64,000 bases of DNA from JASTVH01 sp042862465 (lineage in GTDB: Bacteria; Pseudomonadota; Gammaproteobacteria; Pseudomonadales; Oleiphilaceae). Both the position numbers and the translations under genes were made by a program. Below, piece by piece: positions 46,271 to 55,880 of this stretch (within the stretch, counting starts at the first letter, position 1; every line of letters begins with the position of its first letter). The stretch lies in assembly GCA_042862465.1 (NCBI GenBank), contig JASTVH010000006.1, positions 248,001-312,000 of the forward strand. The letters run 5' to 3'. The notes beneath the pieces are model-generated. The model saw only the letters and a list, made by a program, of their open reading frames with translations, had not been told where the DNA came from and ran no database searches.

Positions 46271-48400
46271 ATGGCGAATGAGACGGTACCCAATCCGGCT
46301 GCACCTTTTTTAGCGAGGCGCGAGAGAAACCTGCATTATTTCCAGAAGCATTATCCGCATTTGTACCGTTTTTTCCGTAGCTACAAAATGCAACAACTTC
46401 AGCTTAATATCCTGACCGAAACGGATGAAGTGGATCTGCTTGAGAAAGGGGTGTCTCTGTACAATCATCAGGCGAAAAAATACGCTAAAAAAGAAGTGGA
46501 GAAATTCAGATCAGTGTTCCACGAAGGGGTAGTGGTTCAAACTGTCAATCCGACGTTCGCCGGTTCGTATCACCATCCAAGGTTCGCCCATAGGGCAGTT
46601 GACCGGCTTCTTCATCGATCGCCTTTGCAAAAGGCACATTTCCGTGGGTATAGACTCCGTAATTACTATCCAATGATTGTCTTCCTGGGATTGGGGCTCG
46701 GGTATCAAGTAGAGCACATGATCAATGCCCATGCGGTAGAAAACGCGCTAATTGTAGAGCCTGATACAGATGTCTTTGCTGCAAGCCTTTATGCTATCGA
46801 TTGGGTTTCGGTTTGTGAGCAGTTTTCTGTGGATAAAGGGCGGACACTGCATTTTCTCGTGGGCATTGAGAAAAACGAAGACATGCTCTGGGGCGCGGTT
46901 TGGAATGAGCTGATTCAGCGCTGCCCTGTCTTCCCGGCCTTAACGCTGTTCTTCGTACATCGGGGAAATAAATTATTTAATAGCGTGGCAGATCGTATTA
47001 ACAAAGAAATGCACCTGTTTCTCGGAAGTTGGGGGCATTACGACGACGAAATTCGGCAGTTAAATAATGCTCTACATACCTTCCATCAAAATATTCCCAT
47101 TATACCTGATCATGAAGTGCTTGACCCAAATTTGCCAGTAGCAATCGTTGGGAGTGGGCCCTCTCTGGATGCCCGGCTAACCCAGATTACGAAATATCGG
47201 GAGAAGATGCTGGTGGTGTCAGCCGGTACTGGATTAAAACCGCTACTTGATGCGGATATAACTCCTGACTTTCACGTGGAGCTTGAATCTGATGCCGTGG
47301 TTTACAAAGTTCTTACGGCTCTTGACCTTAAAAAGCTTAAACAGGTGCGCTTGATTGCGCCCTCTCATGTTTGTCCAAAGGTCTGGTCGCTTTTTAGTAA
47401 TTACCGTTATTATTTCAAGAAAGAAAGCGCTATTGGTGCTTCTTTCGGGCAAGAGGGTGAAATACTTGCAGATGGCACGCCGACTTGTACCAATGCCGCG
47501 TTCGTAATTGCGCGTCATTTGGGAGGGCGAACATTTTTCCTCTTTGGCTTAGATTATGGATTCCACTCTGCTGAAAGGCATCACTCGAAAAGTGCTTACT
47601 ATTACAATCTGCCTGAGGGGGCACCAAAGGCGAAGAAAATCCAAGGGCGCAACAATTTATTACCTGAGTATGGAGTCCATGGCGAAGAAATGTTTACGCG
47701 GCCCATTTATTATTCCTCACGGCGTAAACTTGAGTTGGCAATGGGAGATGCCCTGACTGAGGCAGGAAAGTACAATTTTTATAGTTGTTCCGATGGTGCT
47801 CGAATAGAACATACCACATGGTTGAGCCAGGCAGCGTTTGAAAGCCAGATGGCAGACGCATCAACAAACTTAGATATGGCGCGGTTAAAGAGCGTAGAAA
47901 AAGTCTTCTCGCCGACCGCGCGTCGTGTTGATGTTGGCATGGTAAATGAGGAGTTAATGAAGACGAGAAAAGCACTGAAAGTATTGGGCGATGAAATTGA
48001 AGACCTTTTTAAAAGTCGCAAACTTGAGGGCGATAAGGACTGTTTGCGTCTTGCACTCAGAGTGAATACTTATGCCCAAAAGGTCCTGCAGGAAATGAAA
48101 CCGGGTTTTTATTACATGGTGAGAGGAACGCTATGGCATTTCCTCTATGCGGGGTTGACCCATGCGTTGGCCATTGAAGATAAGGACGCGCGAAGGAAGT
48201 TTCTCCGTGTCTGGGAGAAAGCAATTGTTAAAACCTTCCAGCAATTACCGGATCACTTTAAAGCCGTGACCAACAAGACCTTTGATATTGATTCTGATCC
48301 TTGGGTACTGCAGCGCATTGGGGATGAAGAAAAATCGCCCGGCGAATGGTTTGACAAAGCAGGTGTTAAACCGCCCGAAGGCGTTACGGTCATCCAATAA
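46271..48400 (+). CDS. Maf-type flagellin glycosyltransferase (DUF115)
   Basis: The 709-residue protein matches motility-associated factors (Maf, DUF115/MAF_flag10), which attach nonulosonic acids to flagellin before export. The core (about 175-480) contains MIVFLGLGLGYQVEHM, NALIVEPDTDVFAASL, VAIVGSGPSLDARLTQI, VVSAGTGLKPLLDADITPD and FFLFGLDYGFHSAERHHSK, typical of the GT29/GT42-like fold. It sits directly before flagellin 2 and opposite flagellin 1, so both are likely substrates. The sugar donor would come from the locus at 28,818-42,580. GGATGGAG precedes its ATG by 9 bases. Confidence 0.92.
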   Translation: MANETVPNPAAPFLARRERNLHYFQKHYPHLYRFFRSYKMQQLQLNILTETDEVDLLEKGVSLYNHQAKKYAKKEVEKFRSVFHEGVVVQTVNPTFAGSYHHPRFAHRAVDRLLHRSPLQKAHFRGYRLRNYYPMIVFLGLGLGYQVEHMINAHAVENALIVEPDTDVFAASLYAIDWVSVCEQFSVDKGRTLHFLVGIEKNEDMLWGAVWNELIQRCPVFPALTLFFVHRGNKLFNSVADRINKEMHLFLGSWGHYDDEIRQLNNALHTFHQNIPIIPDHEVLDPNLPVAIVGSGPSLDARLTQITKYREKMLVVSAGTGLKPLLDADITPDFHVELESDAVVYKVLTALDLKKLKQVRLIAPSHVCPKVWSLFSNYRYYFKKESAIGASFGQEGEILADGTPTCTNAAFVIARHLGGRTFFLFGLDYGFHSAERHHSKSAYYYNLPEGAPKAKKIQGRNNLLPEYGVHGEEMFTRPIYYSSRRKLELAMGDALTEAGKYNFYSCSDGARIEHTTWLSQAAFESQMADASTNLDMARLKSVEKVFSPTARRVDVGMVNEELMKTRKALKVLGDEIEDLFKSRKLEGDKDCLRLALRVNTYAQKVLQEMKPGFYYMVRGTLWHFLYAGLTHALAIEDKDARRKFLRVWEKAIVKTFQQLPDHFKAVTNKTFDIDSDPWVLQRIGDEEKSPGEWFDKAGVKPPEGVTVIQ

Positions 48401-48452
48401 TGACTGTTAACACTCAGTTACAATAAAGTCGCAATTTGGGGGGATTTGAGGC

Positions 48453-48479
48453 TAAAGCTTCTTCTGATCTCGCCGTTAA
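48453..48479 (+). promoter_or_regulatory. Sigma-28 (FliA) promoter for flagellin 2
   Basis: TAAA, then 15 bases, then GCCGTTAA: exact spacing and 7 of 8 matches to GCCGATAA. It lies 108 bases upstream of the flagellin ATG. Confidence 0.85.
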
Positions 48480-48587
48480 ACGTAATAGCAGGGCAGCGAA
48501 CCGCGGTTAAACGGGCTGCAAGCGCCTTGCCTACTTTTGACGGCCCGCGGGGTCACTGCAAATGATCAGTCAGACAGGAGAAGCGTC

Positions 48588-50693
48588 ATGCCTCAGATCA
48601 TTAATACCAACATCGCGTCCATCAAGGCGCAGAACAATCTCAATAAATCACAAAACTTGGGTGATTCAGCCCTTCAGCGCCTGTCTTCCGGCCTGCGTAT
48701 CAATAGCGCTGCCGACGATGCGGCAGGTCTGGCTATTGCCACTCGATTCCAGTCGCAGATCAGCGGTACTCAGGTTGCGGTTCGTAACTCTGGCGACGCA
48801 ATCTCATTAGCGCAAACTGCAGAAGGTGCTCTGGACTCCATCACCAAGAGTTTGCAGCGTGTGCGCGAACTGGCTCTGCAGTCTGCTAACGACACTAATA
48901 CCGATGTCGATCGTCAGGCATTGCAGGAAGAGGTCGACCAGCTGAAGTCTGAAATTGCTAATGTGGCCGAAAAGACCAACTTCAACGGCAAAAAGCTCTT
49001 GGATGGCTCATTCCAGAATTCACAGTTCCAGACAGGTGCTAATGTTGGAGATACGATCAGTGTTTCAGTGTCCAAGCTAGACACCACCACGCTTGGTACA
49101 GCAGAGTCTGGCGGTATTTCTAGCACTGTTGATACCAGTGCGATTGAAGTGGGCGTGTCAGATGACAATATGGCTGCTGGCGATTTAATCATCAATGGTA
49201 TTTCTGTAGGGGCCTCAGTGGCTTCAACGGATACCGCCTCTACCACAGCACAATCCTCTAGCGCTATTGCAAAAGCTGCAGCGATAAACGACGTTTCTGA
49301 TCAAACGGGCGTCACCGCAGTGGTTAATGAAAATCTTGTCTCTGGCACAAATGTAACCGACTCCACCACATTCGCAGATGTGTCTAACAAGATCACAATC
49401 AATGGCACAGATTTTGATTTAGCATCTTCTACAAGTCAGTCGGTTGAGCAAAACCTTAATAATTTCGCAGCGACGATCAATTCAAAGTCGGAAGCTACTG
49501 GTGTTCAGGCAACGGTCGTTGAGCAGGATGGCGGCTTCCGCATTGATCTGTCAGCGGCGGATGGTCGAAATGTTACCATTACGGGCACTGCAGCTAGTGT
49601 TGCTTCAAGCTATGGGCTGGCAACAAACACTGCAACTACGGTTTCTTACGCAGGCTCTTTCACCCTTGTGAGTGATGATGGGTCGGATATCTCACTCGAT
49701 ACCGATACGGGTAACATTGATAACGCTGGTTTTGAAGTAGGTACTTATAGTGGTGCAAATGGTGGCGCGGTTAGTGATGCTCAAACCGCGCAGACTGCGT
49801 TGGTAAGTGGTGATGTGGTCATTAACGGCGTGGATATCGGGGCGACCAGGTCTTCGGACGATACGGCATCGGTGACCGGTAACGACCAGAGTGCTATTGC
49901 AATCGCAGCGGCCGTTAACAGAGTGGCTGATGAAACCGGTGTTTCCGCCAATGTAAATGCTAATGTTGTGACTTCGGATGCCATTGATATCAGTGCAGCG
50001 TCCTCCAATAGCGTTGAGATCAACGGCGTAACTGTTAATTTCGATGTCACCACAGACGCGGCGACAAGCCAATCCAACATCGTGAGTGCGTTCAATGCGG
50101 TGTCGGGTCAGACTGGTGTGACTGCAGAAGCCTTTGGCTCTGACAAGTTCCGCTTGATTGCCGAAGACGGCCGTAATATTGCGATCGCGGATGGCGGTAC
50201 TGCCGATAACTCAGCGTTGGCCAACATTAGTGGCTCTGGCACCGGTTTGAGCAATGCCCAGGTTAATGTGTCTTCCATCAGTCTGGAATCCGCCGGCAAG
50301 TTTGAGCTTAGCACCAACACAGGCAATATTAGTAACGCTGGCTTACGTGTCGGTACCTTCGGTGGCGCTGAAACTGGAACGAAGTTGAAGGATATCGATG
50401 TCTCCACAGTTTCCGGGGCCAACGATGCCATCAAGGCGGTCGATAATGCCCTGCAGACAGTCACCTCCCAGCGGGCACAACTCGGTGCGGTACAAAACCG
50501 CTTCTCGAACACGATCTCCAACCTGGAGTCGCTGAACGAGAACCTGAATGCGGCACAGTCCCGTATCCAGGATGCGGACTTCGCAGCCGAGACGGCACGG
50601 CTGGCCAAGTCCCAGGTCCTGCAGCAGGCAGGCATCTCGGTACTGGCTCAGGCCAATGCCCGTCCGCAGCAGGCCCTGTCACTCCTGCAGTAA
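48588..50693 (+). CDS. fliC: Flagellin 2 (large, repeat-bearing)
   Basis: ATG 48588 (AGGAGAAG upstream) gives 701 residues starting MPQIINTNIASIKAQNNL; the longer frame from 48537 lies in the leader. D0/D1 ends are conserved (RLSSGLRINSAADDAAGLA; SRIQDADFAAETARLAK). The middle contains two units like those of flagellin 1 (GDLIINGISVGAS and GDVVINGVDIGATR), so the two flagellins share an ancestral insert but differ along most of the variable domain. A sigma-28 promoter and strong terminator flank it. Filaments may be mixed, with flagellin 1 made earlier or under other control. Confidence 0.96.
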   Translation: MPQIINTNIASIKAQNNLNKSQNLGDSALQRLSSGLRINSAADDAAGLAIATRFQSQISGTQVAVRNSGDAISLAQTAEGALDSITKSLQRVRELALQSANDTNTDVDRQALQEEVDQLKSEIANVAEKTNFNGKKLLDGSFQNSQFQTGANVGDTISVSVSKLDTTTLGTAESGGISSTVDTSAIEVGVSDDNMAAGDLIINGISVGASVASTDTASTTAQSSSAIAKAAAINDVSDQTGVTAVVNENLVSGTNVTDSTTFADVSNKITINGTDFDLASSTSQSVEQNLNNFAATINSKSEATGVQATVVEQDGGFRIDLSAADGRNVTITGTAASVASSYGLATNTATTVSYAGSFTLVSDDGSDISLDTDTGNIDNAGFEVGTYSGANGGAVSDAQTAQTALVSGDVVINGVDIGATRSSDDTASVTGNDQSAIAIAAAVNRVADETGVSANVNANVVTSDAIDISAASSNSVEINGVTVNFDVTTDAATSQSNIVSAFNAVSGQTGVTAEAFGSDKFRLIAEDGRNIAIADGGTADNSALANISGSGTGLSNAQVNVSSISLESAGKFELSTNTGNISNAGLRVGTFGGAETGTKLKDIDVSTVSGANDAIKAVDNALQTVTSQRAQLGAVQNRFSNTISNLESLNENLNAAQSRIQDADFAAETARLAKSQVLQQAGISVLAQANARPQQALSLLQ

Positions 50694-50709
50694 CGGAGTG
50701 ATCAAGATC

Positions 50710-50731
50710 GGTTGGCCCTTCGGGGCCAACC
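50710..50731 (+). terminator. Terminator of flagellin gene 2
   Basis: GGTTGGCCC-TTCG-GGGCCAACC is a perfect 9-bp stem with a stable TTCG tetraloop, 16 bases past the stop and followed by TCTTTATT. flaG starts 28 bases later, so it needs read-through or its own promoter. Confidence 0.85.
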
Positions 50732-50758
50732 ATCTTTATTGAAAGGGTGAGGTGAGCC

Positions 50759-51196
50759 ATGAATGACGTAAACTTCGATAGCACCAACCCGGTTAACCCG
50801 GGCAATGGCCGTCGCGGTGACAACCGCGCGTCATCACCACTTCAGTCTCTTTCCCCAGATTCCTCCAAGAAAGCGGCTACACCTGATTTGGGCGCGGCGG
50901 GAAACACGGCGACCAGGCAGGTGGAAGGCAATGCCGCTCAGAACCGGACCAAACGCATAGAAGAGCAGCGGGAAGCCCTGCAAGACGCGGTGACCCAGTT
51001 GAATGACTATGTGCAGTCGGTCCAGAGGGATTTGCAGTTCGAGATCGATGACGATACCGGTGAAACCGTAGTCCGCGTTCTCGACAAGGAAACGCAAGAA
51101 GTTGTCAGGCAGATTCCTGACGAGGTTGCGATGCGACTGGCACAAAACCTGCAGCAACAGGAGGAACCGATCTCGCTATTGAACATCAAGGTGTAA
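50759..51196 (+). CDS. flaG: FlaG family protein
   Basis: The 145-residue protein has a disordered N-terminal half (Asn, Gly and Ser rich) and the conserved FlaG C-terminus: LNDYVQSVQRDLQFEID, ETVVRVLDKETQEVVRQIP, EVAMRLAQNLQ. FlaG influences filament length or attachment and is commonly encoded between flagellin and fliD, as here. GAGGTGAGCC precedes the ATG. Its exact molecular role is not established. Confidence 0.92.
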   Translation: MNDVNFDSTNPVNPGNGRRGDNRASSPLQSLSPDSSKKAATPDLGAAGNTATRQVEGNAAQNRTKRIEEQREALQDAVTQLNDYVQSVQRDLQFEIDDDTGETVVRVLDKETQEVVRQIPDEVAMRLAQNLQQQEEPISLLNIKV

Positions 51197-51233
51197 ATGG
51201 CGGTATCTGAAACAAATCATTACAGAATGGCGG

Positions 51234-51260
51234 CAAAGCTTTGCCGCGATTTGCCGATAA
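51234..51260 (+). promoter_or_regulatory. Sigma-28 promoter for fliD
   Basis: CAAA, 15 bases, then a perfect GCCGATAA. Only the first base of the -35 deviates from TAAA. It lies 61 bases before the fliD ATG. Confidence 0.85.
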
Positions 51261-51320
51261 ACGGAATGGCGGCGCCTGAAAACGCCGTCGTTCGGTTTCC
51301 GGTCAATGAGGAAGCAAGAC

Positions 51321-53294
51321 ATGGCGGGCATATCATCACTAGGCATCGGATCGGGCGTACTGACCAGCGACTTGTTGGACAAGCTCGTAGAAGCGGAGCG
51401 CAAGCCGACCGAGTTACGTCTGGATGCCCAGAAAAAGGAAGTTGATACTCTCATTTCTGAATTTGGCAAGATCAAGAGCGCTATCACCGAGTTGCGCCTG
51501 CCTGCGCGTACCCTGGGTAACCCTGAGGCTCTCAACGCTTTCAGCGCCTCTTCTTCTTCCAGTGCCGTTTCTGCCGAAATTAGCGGCAAGTCCCCCCAGC
51601 GCGGTGTGTACAACATCGATGTTACCAATCTGGCTACGGCCCAATCCTTGGCGACTAATACGTTCGCGGATAGCGACAGCACCGGCCTGGGAACCGGTCA
51701 GCTCACGCTGCAGGTCGGCGATGTAACAAAGAATATTACTGTCGACTCCAGCAACAATACGCTGGATGGCCTGGCGGCCGAGATTAACGATGCCAATATC
51801 GGTGTGAGCGCAAGCGTAGTGGATACTGGTAGTGGTTACCGACTGGTTTTCACAGCAGAAGAAACTGGAGCCGCTAACAGCATCAAGATTTCTGCAACCG
51901 ACAACGACGGTAACAACACCGATGCGGCGGGTCTGTCTCAATTGGTTTTCAATGGTACGACCCAGAATTTGACGGAAACTGTTGCAGCTGAAGATGCTCA
52001 GTTCACAGTCAACGGTATCTCCGTGACGCGTTCCAGCAATACTGTGGACGGTGTTGTCGAAGGCGTCACTTTCAATCTTTCCAGTGAGTCGACTGCTACG
52101 GTCTTGGTTGGGCAGGACACTGAAAAAGCGGCAAGTCGTGTCCAGGAGTTTGTGGATAAGTTCAATTCCCTGCAGGAAACCATAAACGACCTGACCAAGT
52201 ATAACCCTGACAGTGGTGAGGCCGGGGCCTTTCTCGGAGATGCCACAGTCCGCAATATAAGTGCTCAAATTCGTCAGGTTGTGGGGCAGCTTGTGCCAGG
52301 CCTACAAAATGCTTCGGTGAGATCATTATCGGAGGTAGGGATCTCCTCCAACGCAGAAACCGGTAAGCTCGAGTTTGATAGTGCCAAATTTCAGGAAAAA
52401 TTGGCTCAGAATCCGGAAGATGTGACTGCACTGTTTTCCGAGCAGGGCCGAAGCAGTGATTCTCAGGTTGAGTTTTTAACGGGCAGTATCAATACAAAGC
52501 CTGGCACCTACGACGTCAACGTGACACAGGTGGCCACTCAGGGCAGTTACACGGGTTCAGTAGCGCTTGGTGGCAGTACGACAATCGATTCCACCAACGA
52601 TAATCTGTCGCTGAAGGTAGACGATTCGACATCGGTCTCCATAACTTTGACGGCGGGTACTTATACAGCTCAGCAGCTGGCCGACGAGATTCAGGCCCAG
52701 CTTGATGCCAGCGATGCCTTGCAGGCTTCAGGCCGGAGTATTTCAGTGGGCCTTGATGGCTCTAATCAGCTGCAGTTTTCTTCAGGATCTTTCGGTAGCA
52801 GTTCTCAGGTAGAAATTACCTCAGTAGATACCAATACCGCATCTTCGTTGGGATTGTCAGTGGGAACCGGTACGGCCGGCGTAGATGTGGCTGGCACAAT
52901 TAATGGAAAGGCAGCGACCGGTGCCGGACAGGTGCTTACCGCCAATGCGGATGATGATAGTGCTGGTATCCGAATCAAGATTTCGGGCGGTGCGACAGGC
53001 GATCGCGGCACCATCACCTATATTGAAGGTGTGGGTGAGCAGATGGTGGACAAGATCAATGACTTTCTGTCTGCTGACGGTGCGATATCCAGCAAAAACG
53101 ATTTCTTTCAGGATCGACTCGACCAGATTTCCAAGGATCGGGAACAAATGGAAACCCGAATCGCCAACTTTCGGCAGCGGTTAAGTAGTCAGTTTGCCGC
53201 GGCAGATTCTTTGATTTCTCAATTTGAAAGCACTAAGCAATATCTCGAATCGCAGTTTGCCTCGCTTGCTGGAAGCAATAGCAGCAAGAAGTAA
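51321..53294 (+). CDS. fliD: Flagellar cap protein FliD
   Basis: ATG 51321 follows GAGGAAG and gives 657 residues beginning MAGISSLGIGSGVLTSDLL; the upstream ATG at 51306 has no ribosome site. The FliD N-terminal (1-100) and C-terminal (~560-657) coiled-coil segments are present (LVEAERKPTELRLDAQKKE; QDRLDQISKDREQMETRI). The centre has flagellin_IN-type repeats (GTLQ-like GTGQLTLQVGD; INTKPGTYDVNVTQVATQG). At ~657 residues it is longer than many FliD (about 450-480), paralleling the large flagellins that it must fold. Confidence 0.94.
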   Translation: MAGISSLGIGSGVLTSDLLDKLVEAERKPTELRLDAQKKEVDTLISEFGKIKSAITELRLPARTLGNPEALNAFSASSSSSAVSAEISGKSPQRGVYNIDVTNLATAQSLATNTFADSDSTGLGTGQLTLQVGDVTKNITVDSSNNTLDGLAAEINDANIGVSASVVDTGSGYRLVFTAEETGAANSIKISATDNDGNNTDAAGLSQLVFNGTTQNLTETVAAEDAQFTVNGISVTRSSNTVDGVVEGVTFNLSSESTATVLVGQDTEKAASRVQEFVDKFNSLQETINDLTKYNPDSGEAGAFLGDATVRNISAQIRQVVGQLVPGLQNASVRSLSEVGISSNAETGKLEFDSAKFQEKLAQNPEDVTALFSEQGRSSDSQVEFLTGSINTKPGTYDVNVTQVATQGSYTGSVALGGSTTIDSTNDNLSLKVDDSTSVSITLTAGTYTAQQLADEIQAQLDASDALQASGRSISVGLDGSNQLQFSSGSFGSSSQVEITSVDTNTASSLGLSVGTGTAGVDVAGTINGKAATGAGQVLTANADDDSAGIRIKISGGATGDRGTITYIEGVGEQMVDKINDFLSADGAISSKNDFFQDRLDQISKDREQMETRIANFRQRLSSQFAAADSLISQFESTKQYLESQFASLAGSNSSKK

Positions 53295-53326
53295 AGGCAG
53301 CGTTGTTTGACGGAGGGGTGAAGTAA

Positions 53327-53737
53327 ATGAATGCTCTTAAGCAATACCAACAAGTTAACAGTCAGACCAGTGTGGTGGATGCCGATCCGCACCGGCTGAT
53401 CCAATTGCTCTTCGCGGGCGCATTGGAACGGATGCACATGGCCAAAGCTCGCATGCAGGCCAAGGACTACGAAGGCAAAAATCGTTTGATCAATAAATCG
53501 ATTGAAATTGTGGCGGGTCTTCGCAGTTTTCTTGATTTTGAAAAGGGCGGTGACCTGGCTGCTCAGCTTGAAGCGCTGTATGACTACATCGAGCGCATCC
53601 TGTTTCAAGCCAATGTTCAAAACGATCCGGAAAAGATCGATGAGGCAGCCTCATTGCTGCGGAATGTGAAAGAGGGCTGGGACGGTATCCGTGAAGAGGC
53701 AACTCCTCAGCAAACGGAACGATCCAATGCTGTTTGA
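53327..53737 (+). CDS. fliS: Flagellin export chaperone FliS
   Basis: The 136-residue protein matches FliS: MNALKQYQQVNSQTSVVDA, HRLIQLLFAGALERMHMAK, KNRLINKSIEIVAGLRSFL, and LYDYIERILFQANVQND. It binds the disordered C-terminus of flagellin in the cytoplasm before export. It follows fliD by 32 bases in the same transcript; no separate promoter is seen. The usual fliT partner does not follow. Confidence 0.94.
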   Translation: MNALKQYQQVNSQTSVVDADPHRLIQLLFAGALERMHMAKARMQAKDYEGKNRLINKSIEIVAGLRSFLDFEKGGDLAAQLEALYDYIERILFQANVQNDPEKIDEAASLLRNVKEGWDGIREEATPQQTERSNAV

Positions 53738-53860
53738 GCTGATTTAAGGCAGGCCTCCCCCTACAAGTAGTATGTTGTGATACCGGTTCGAGTGCTGCTC
53801 AGATTTTGCACTGAGCTTATGGATTCACAGCATGTGGTCCGAATATGGTAGCTCACTAAG

Positions 53861-53874
53861 CACGAATATTCGTG
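53861..53874. promoter_or_regulatory. Perfect 14-base palindrome
   Basis: CACGAATATTCGTG is fully self-complementary, in the gap between fliS and the solute-binding-like gene, about 125 bases before that gene. It is an operator candidate; no regulator is known. Confidence 0.35.
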
Positions 53875-53998
53875 TTTCTCTGGGATACGGACGTCCCGCT
53901 AATCGCATCTATTTTCCAAGCGCTGGGCGCGAAAGTGTCTATGCTTTTGTTAGAGTGCATCTGAAACATGGCGGGTGCGATCCTGACTTTTTAAATAG

Positions 53999-54790
53999 AT
54001 GCGTGTTGATGCTTTTATGCGGTGGTGGGCCATTCCAGTCATTCCTCTCCTGATTATCCTGGCTCTGCTGCCAGTGGGCGCTTGCTCAGCTGACCACAAC
54101 AGGGCATTGCCCTATTTCAGCGTCGCCGACGTCGAGCCTTGGGGGTACGCAGGCTCAAACGGCGAGCCCGCTGGACTGATTGTCGATTTCATCCATCATC
54201 TAAGCGACTTGAGCGGCGTGGAGTTCGCCGAGCATTTGCGCCCCCATTCTCGAGCCATCCTTGAGCTCGAAGAGGGCAAGGCGGATTTCGCCGTTCTCTT
54301 TGCCACCCCCAAATCCGAATCCATCGGTATTTCCCTCGGACACGTGGTCAACATGCGGGTTTTCGTGGTTGCCCTTGCCGCTCACGATCCGGTGGAATCA
54401 TTGGATGATCTGGCCGGCAAACAGGTAGGCTACATTCGCGGGACCTTTTACGGTCCAGGCTTCAATCAGCATCCGGCGATCGAGCGGGTGGCGGTCAAGA
54501 ACATGGCGCAGGGGCTGGAGATCCTCAAGTACGGCAGACTCGACGCCATGGTAGGAACGGACAGGGCACTTCTGGCGGGACTCCAGAAAAGTGATGTCCG
54601 GCCCGAGGATATCCGCATCATCATGGAATTACCGCCCACCAAGGGCGATATCTACCTGTCCCGAAAATCCAACCGCAAGGACCTGATTGAACCGATCAGC
54701 CGGGCTGTGGATCAGCTCAATCAGAGTGGCGAGATGGAACGGATCTTCGAGGTTCCCGGCCACGAGTTGATCAAGCCGCTGCTGCACTGA
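53999..54790 (+). CDS. Periplasmic solute-binding-like protein (SBP_bac_3)
   Basis: The 263-residue protein begins with a signal peptide (WWAIPVIPLLIILALLPVG) followed by AC at a possible lipobox. The mature part matches the type 3 (amino-acid-type) solute-binding fold: YFSVADVEPWGYAGSNGEP, VDFIHHLSDLSGVEF, ELEEGKADFAVLF, LAGKQVGYIRGTFYGPG, RLDAMVGTDRALLAGL. No permease or ATPase is adjacent, so it may be an orphan sensor-type binding protein. The start (53999 or 54017) is uncertain because no good ribosome site is visible. Confidence 0.75.
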   Translation: MRVDAFMRWWAIPVIPLLIILALLPVGACSADHNRALPYFSVADVEPWGYAGSNGEPAGLIVDFIHHLSDLSGVEFAEHLRPHSRAILELEEGKADFAVLFATPKSESIGISLGHVVNMRVFVVALAAHDPVESLDDLAGKQVGYIRGTFYGPGFNQHPAIERVAVKNMAQGLEILKYGRLDAMVGTDRALLAGLQKSDVRPEDIRIIMELPPTKGDIYLSRKSNRKDLIEPISRAVDQLNQSGEMERIFEVPGHELIKPLLH

Positions 54791-54824
54791 AAGCGCACAG
54801 CAGGGGAGGCCTTCGGCTTTTGGA

Positions 54825-55754
54825 TTATTCTGGCGCTTCCGCAAGCGTCCCGATATGGGCCTCGGCACTGGCTGCCAATGCTTTCAAGTTGTAGCCACCC
54901 TCCAGCATTGAAACGATACGCCCGCCGCAGCTCTGGTGCGCCACGTCCGCAATCATTTCCGTCACCCAGCGATAATCGGCTTCCACCAGTTCCAGGTTGG
55001 CCATGGGATCGGCTTTGTGGGCATCGAAGCCGGCGGAGATCAGGATCAGTTGTGGCTTGAAATCCTGCAGGCGGTAAAGCCAGTCCTTTTCCACCCGGCG
55101 TCGGAAGGCATCGCCCTTGGTGTAGGCGTCCAACGGGGTATTAACAATATTGCTCGGCAGCCCGTGAAAGTGACTGTTGGGATAGAACGGATGCTGGAAG
55201 CTGGAACAGACCAGCACCCGCGGGTCACCCTGGAAAATGTCGATGGTGCCATTGCCCTGGTGAACATCGAAATCGACAATGGCCACCCGTTCCAGATTGT
55301 GGAAACTCAACGCATGGGCGGCAGCAATCGCGATATTGTTGTAAAAGCAGAAGCCCATGGTCTTGCCACGCTCAGCGTGATGGCCGGGTGGGCGGACTGC
55401 GCAGAAGGCATTCTGGACCTGCCGGCTCAAAACCATATCAACCGCCTGGATCGCCGAACCAGCGGCAAGCCGGGCCGCCTTGAGGGTGTCGGCCATGATG
55501 GCCGTATCAGGATCGGCGAATACCCGTCCTTTTTCCGGAACAATGATATCCAGCTGATGCAGATAGGTTTCCGGATGCACCCGGAGTATGGCATCCCGGG
55601 GCGCTTCCTGTGCTTCCACCCAATCCAGCTCCTGGGCCAGGCCGTCATGGGTTATACGCTCGCGAATGGCCTGCAGACGCAGGGGGCTTTCAGGATGTTC
55701 CGGCCCCATGTCGTGGCGCTGGCAATCTTCGTGGGTAATGTAAGCCGTTGTCAT
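54825..55754 (-). CDS. Histone-deacetylase-family deacylase
   Basis: The 309-residue protein is a zinc-dependent class II HDAC-like/acetylpolyamine amidohydrolase-type enzyme: RPPGHHAERGKTMGFCFYN (His pair), VDFDVHQGNGTIDIF (zinc-binding Asp and His), SAGFDAHKADP (Asp), and MLEGGYNLKAL. It removes acetyl groups from lysines or polyamines. It is divergent from the Pat-like acetyltransferase at 55881 with a 126-base shared promoter region, an arrangement like the acuA/acuC pair that suggests reversible lysine acetylation. Confidence 0.92.
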   Translation of the reverse strand: MTTAYITHEDCQRHDMGPEHPESPLRLQAIRERITHDGLAQELDWVEAQEAPRDAILRVHPETYLHQLDIIVPEKGRVFADPDTAIMADTLKAARLAAGSAIQAVDMVLSRQVQNAFCAVRPPGHHAERGKTMGFCFYNNIAIAAAHALSFHNLERVAIVDFDVHQGNGTIDIFQGDPRVLVCSSFQHPFYPNSHFHGLPSNIVNTPLDAYTKGDAFRRRVEKDWLYRLQDFKPQLILISAGFDAHKADPMANLELVEADYRWVTEMIADVAHQSCGGRIVSMLEGGYNLKALAASAEAHIGTLAEAPE

Positions 55755-55880
55755 AGTGCTACCACTGTAGTGCCTTTGTACTTGTATTGACCCGATTGTA
55801 TCAGTGCTACCTCCAAGGCGTGATAGTCTGTAATCAAATTTTGGTGCAGGCTATGGGTTTATCGGTCAGGGAGTGCATTC

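Noticed and set aside
51414..52268. 284-codon frame antisense to fliD
   Set aside because: Shadow of fliD; no start context and no recognisable fold.
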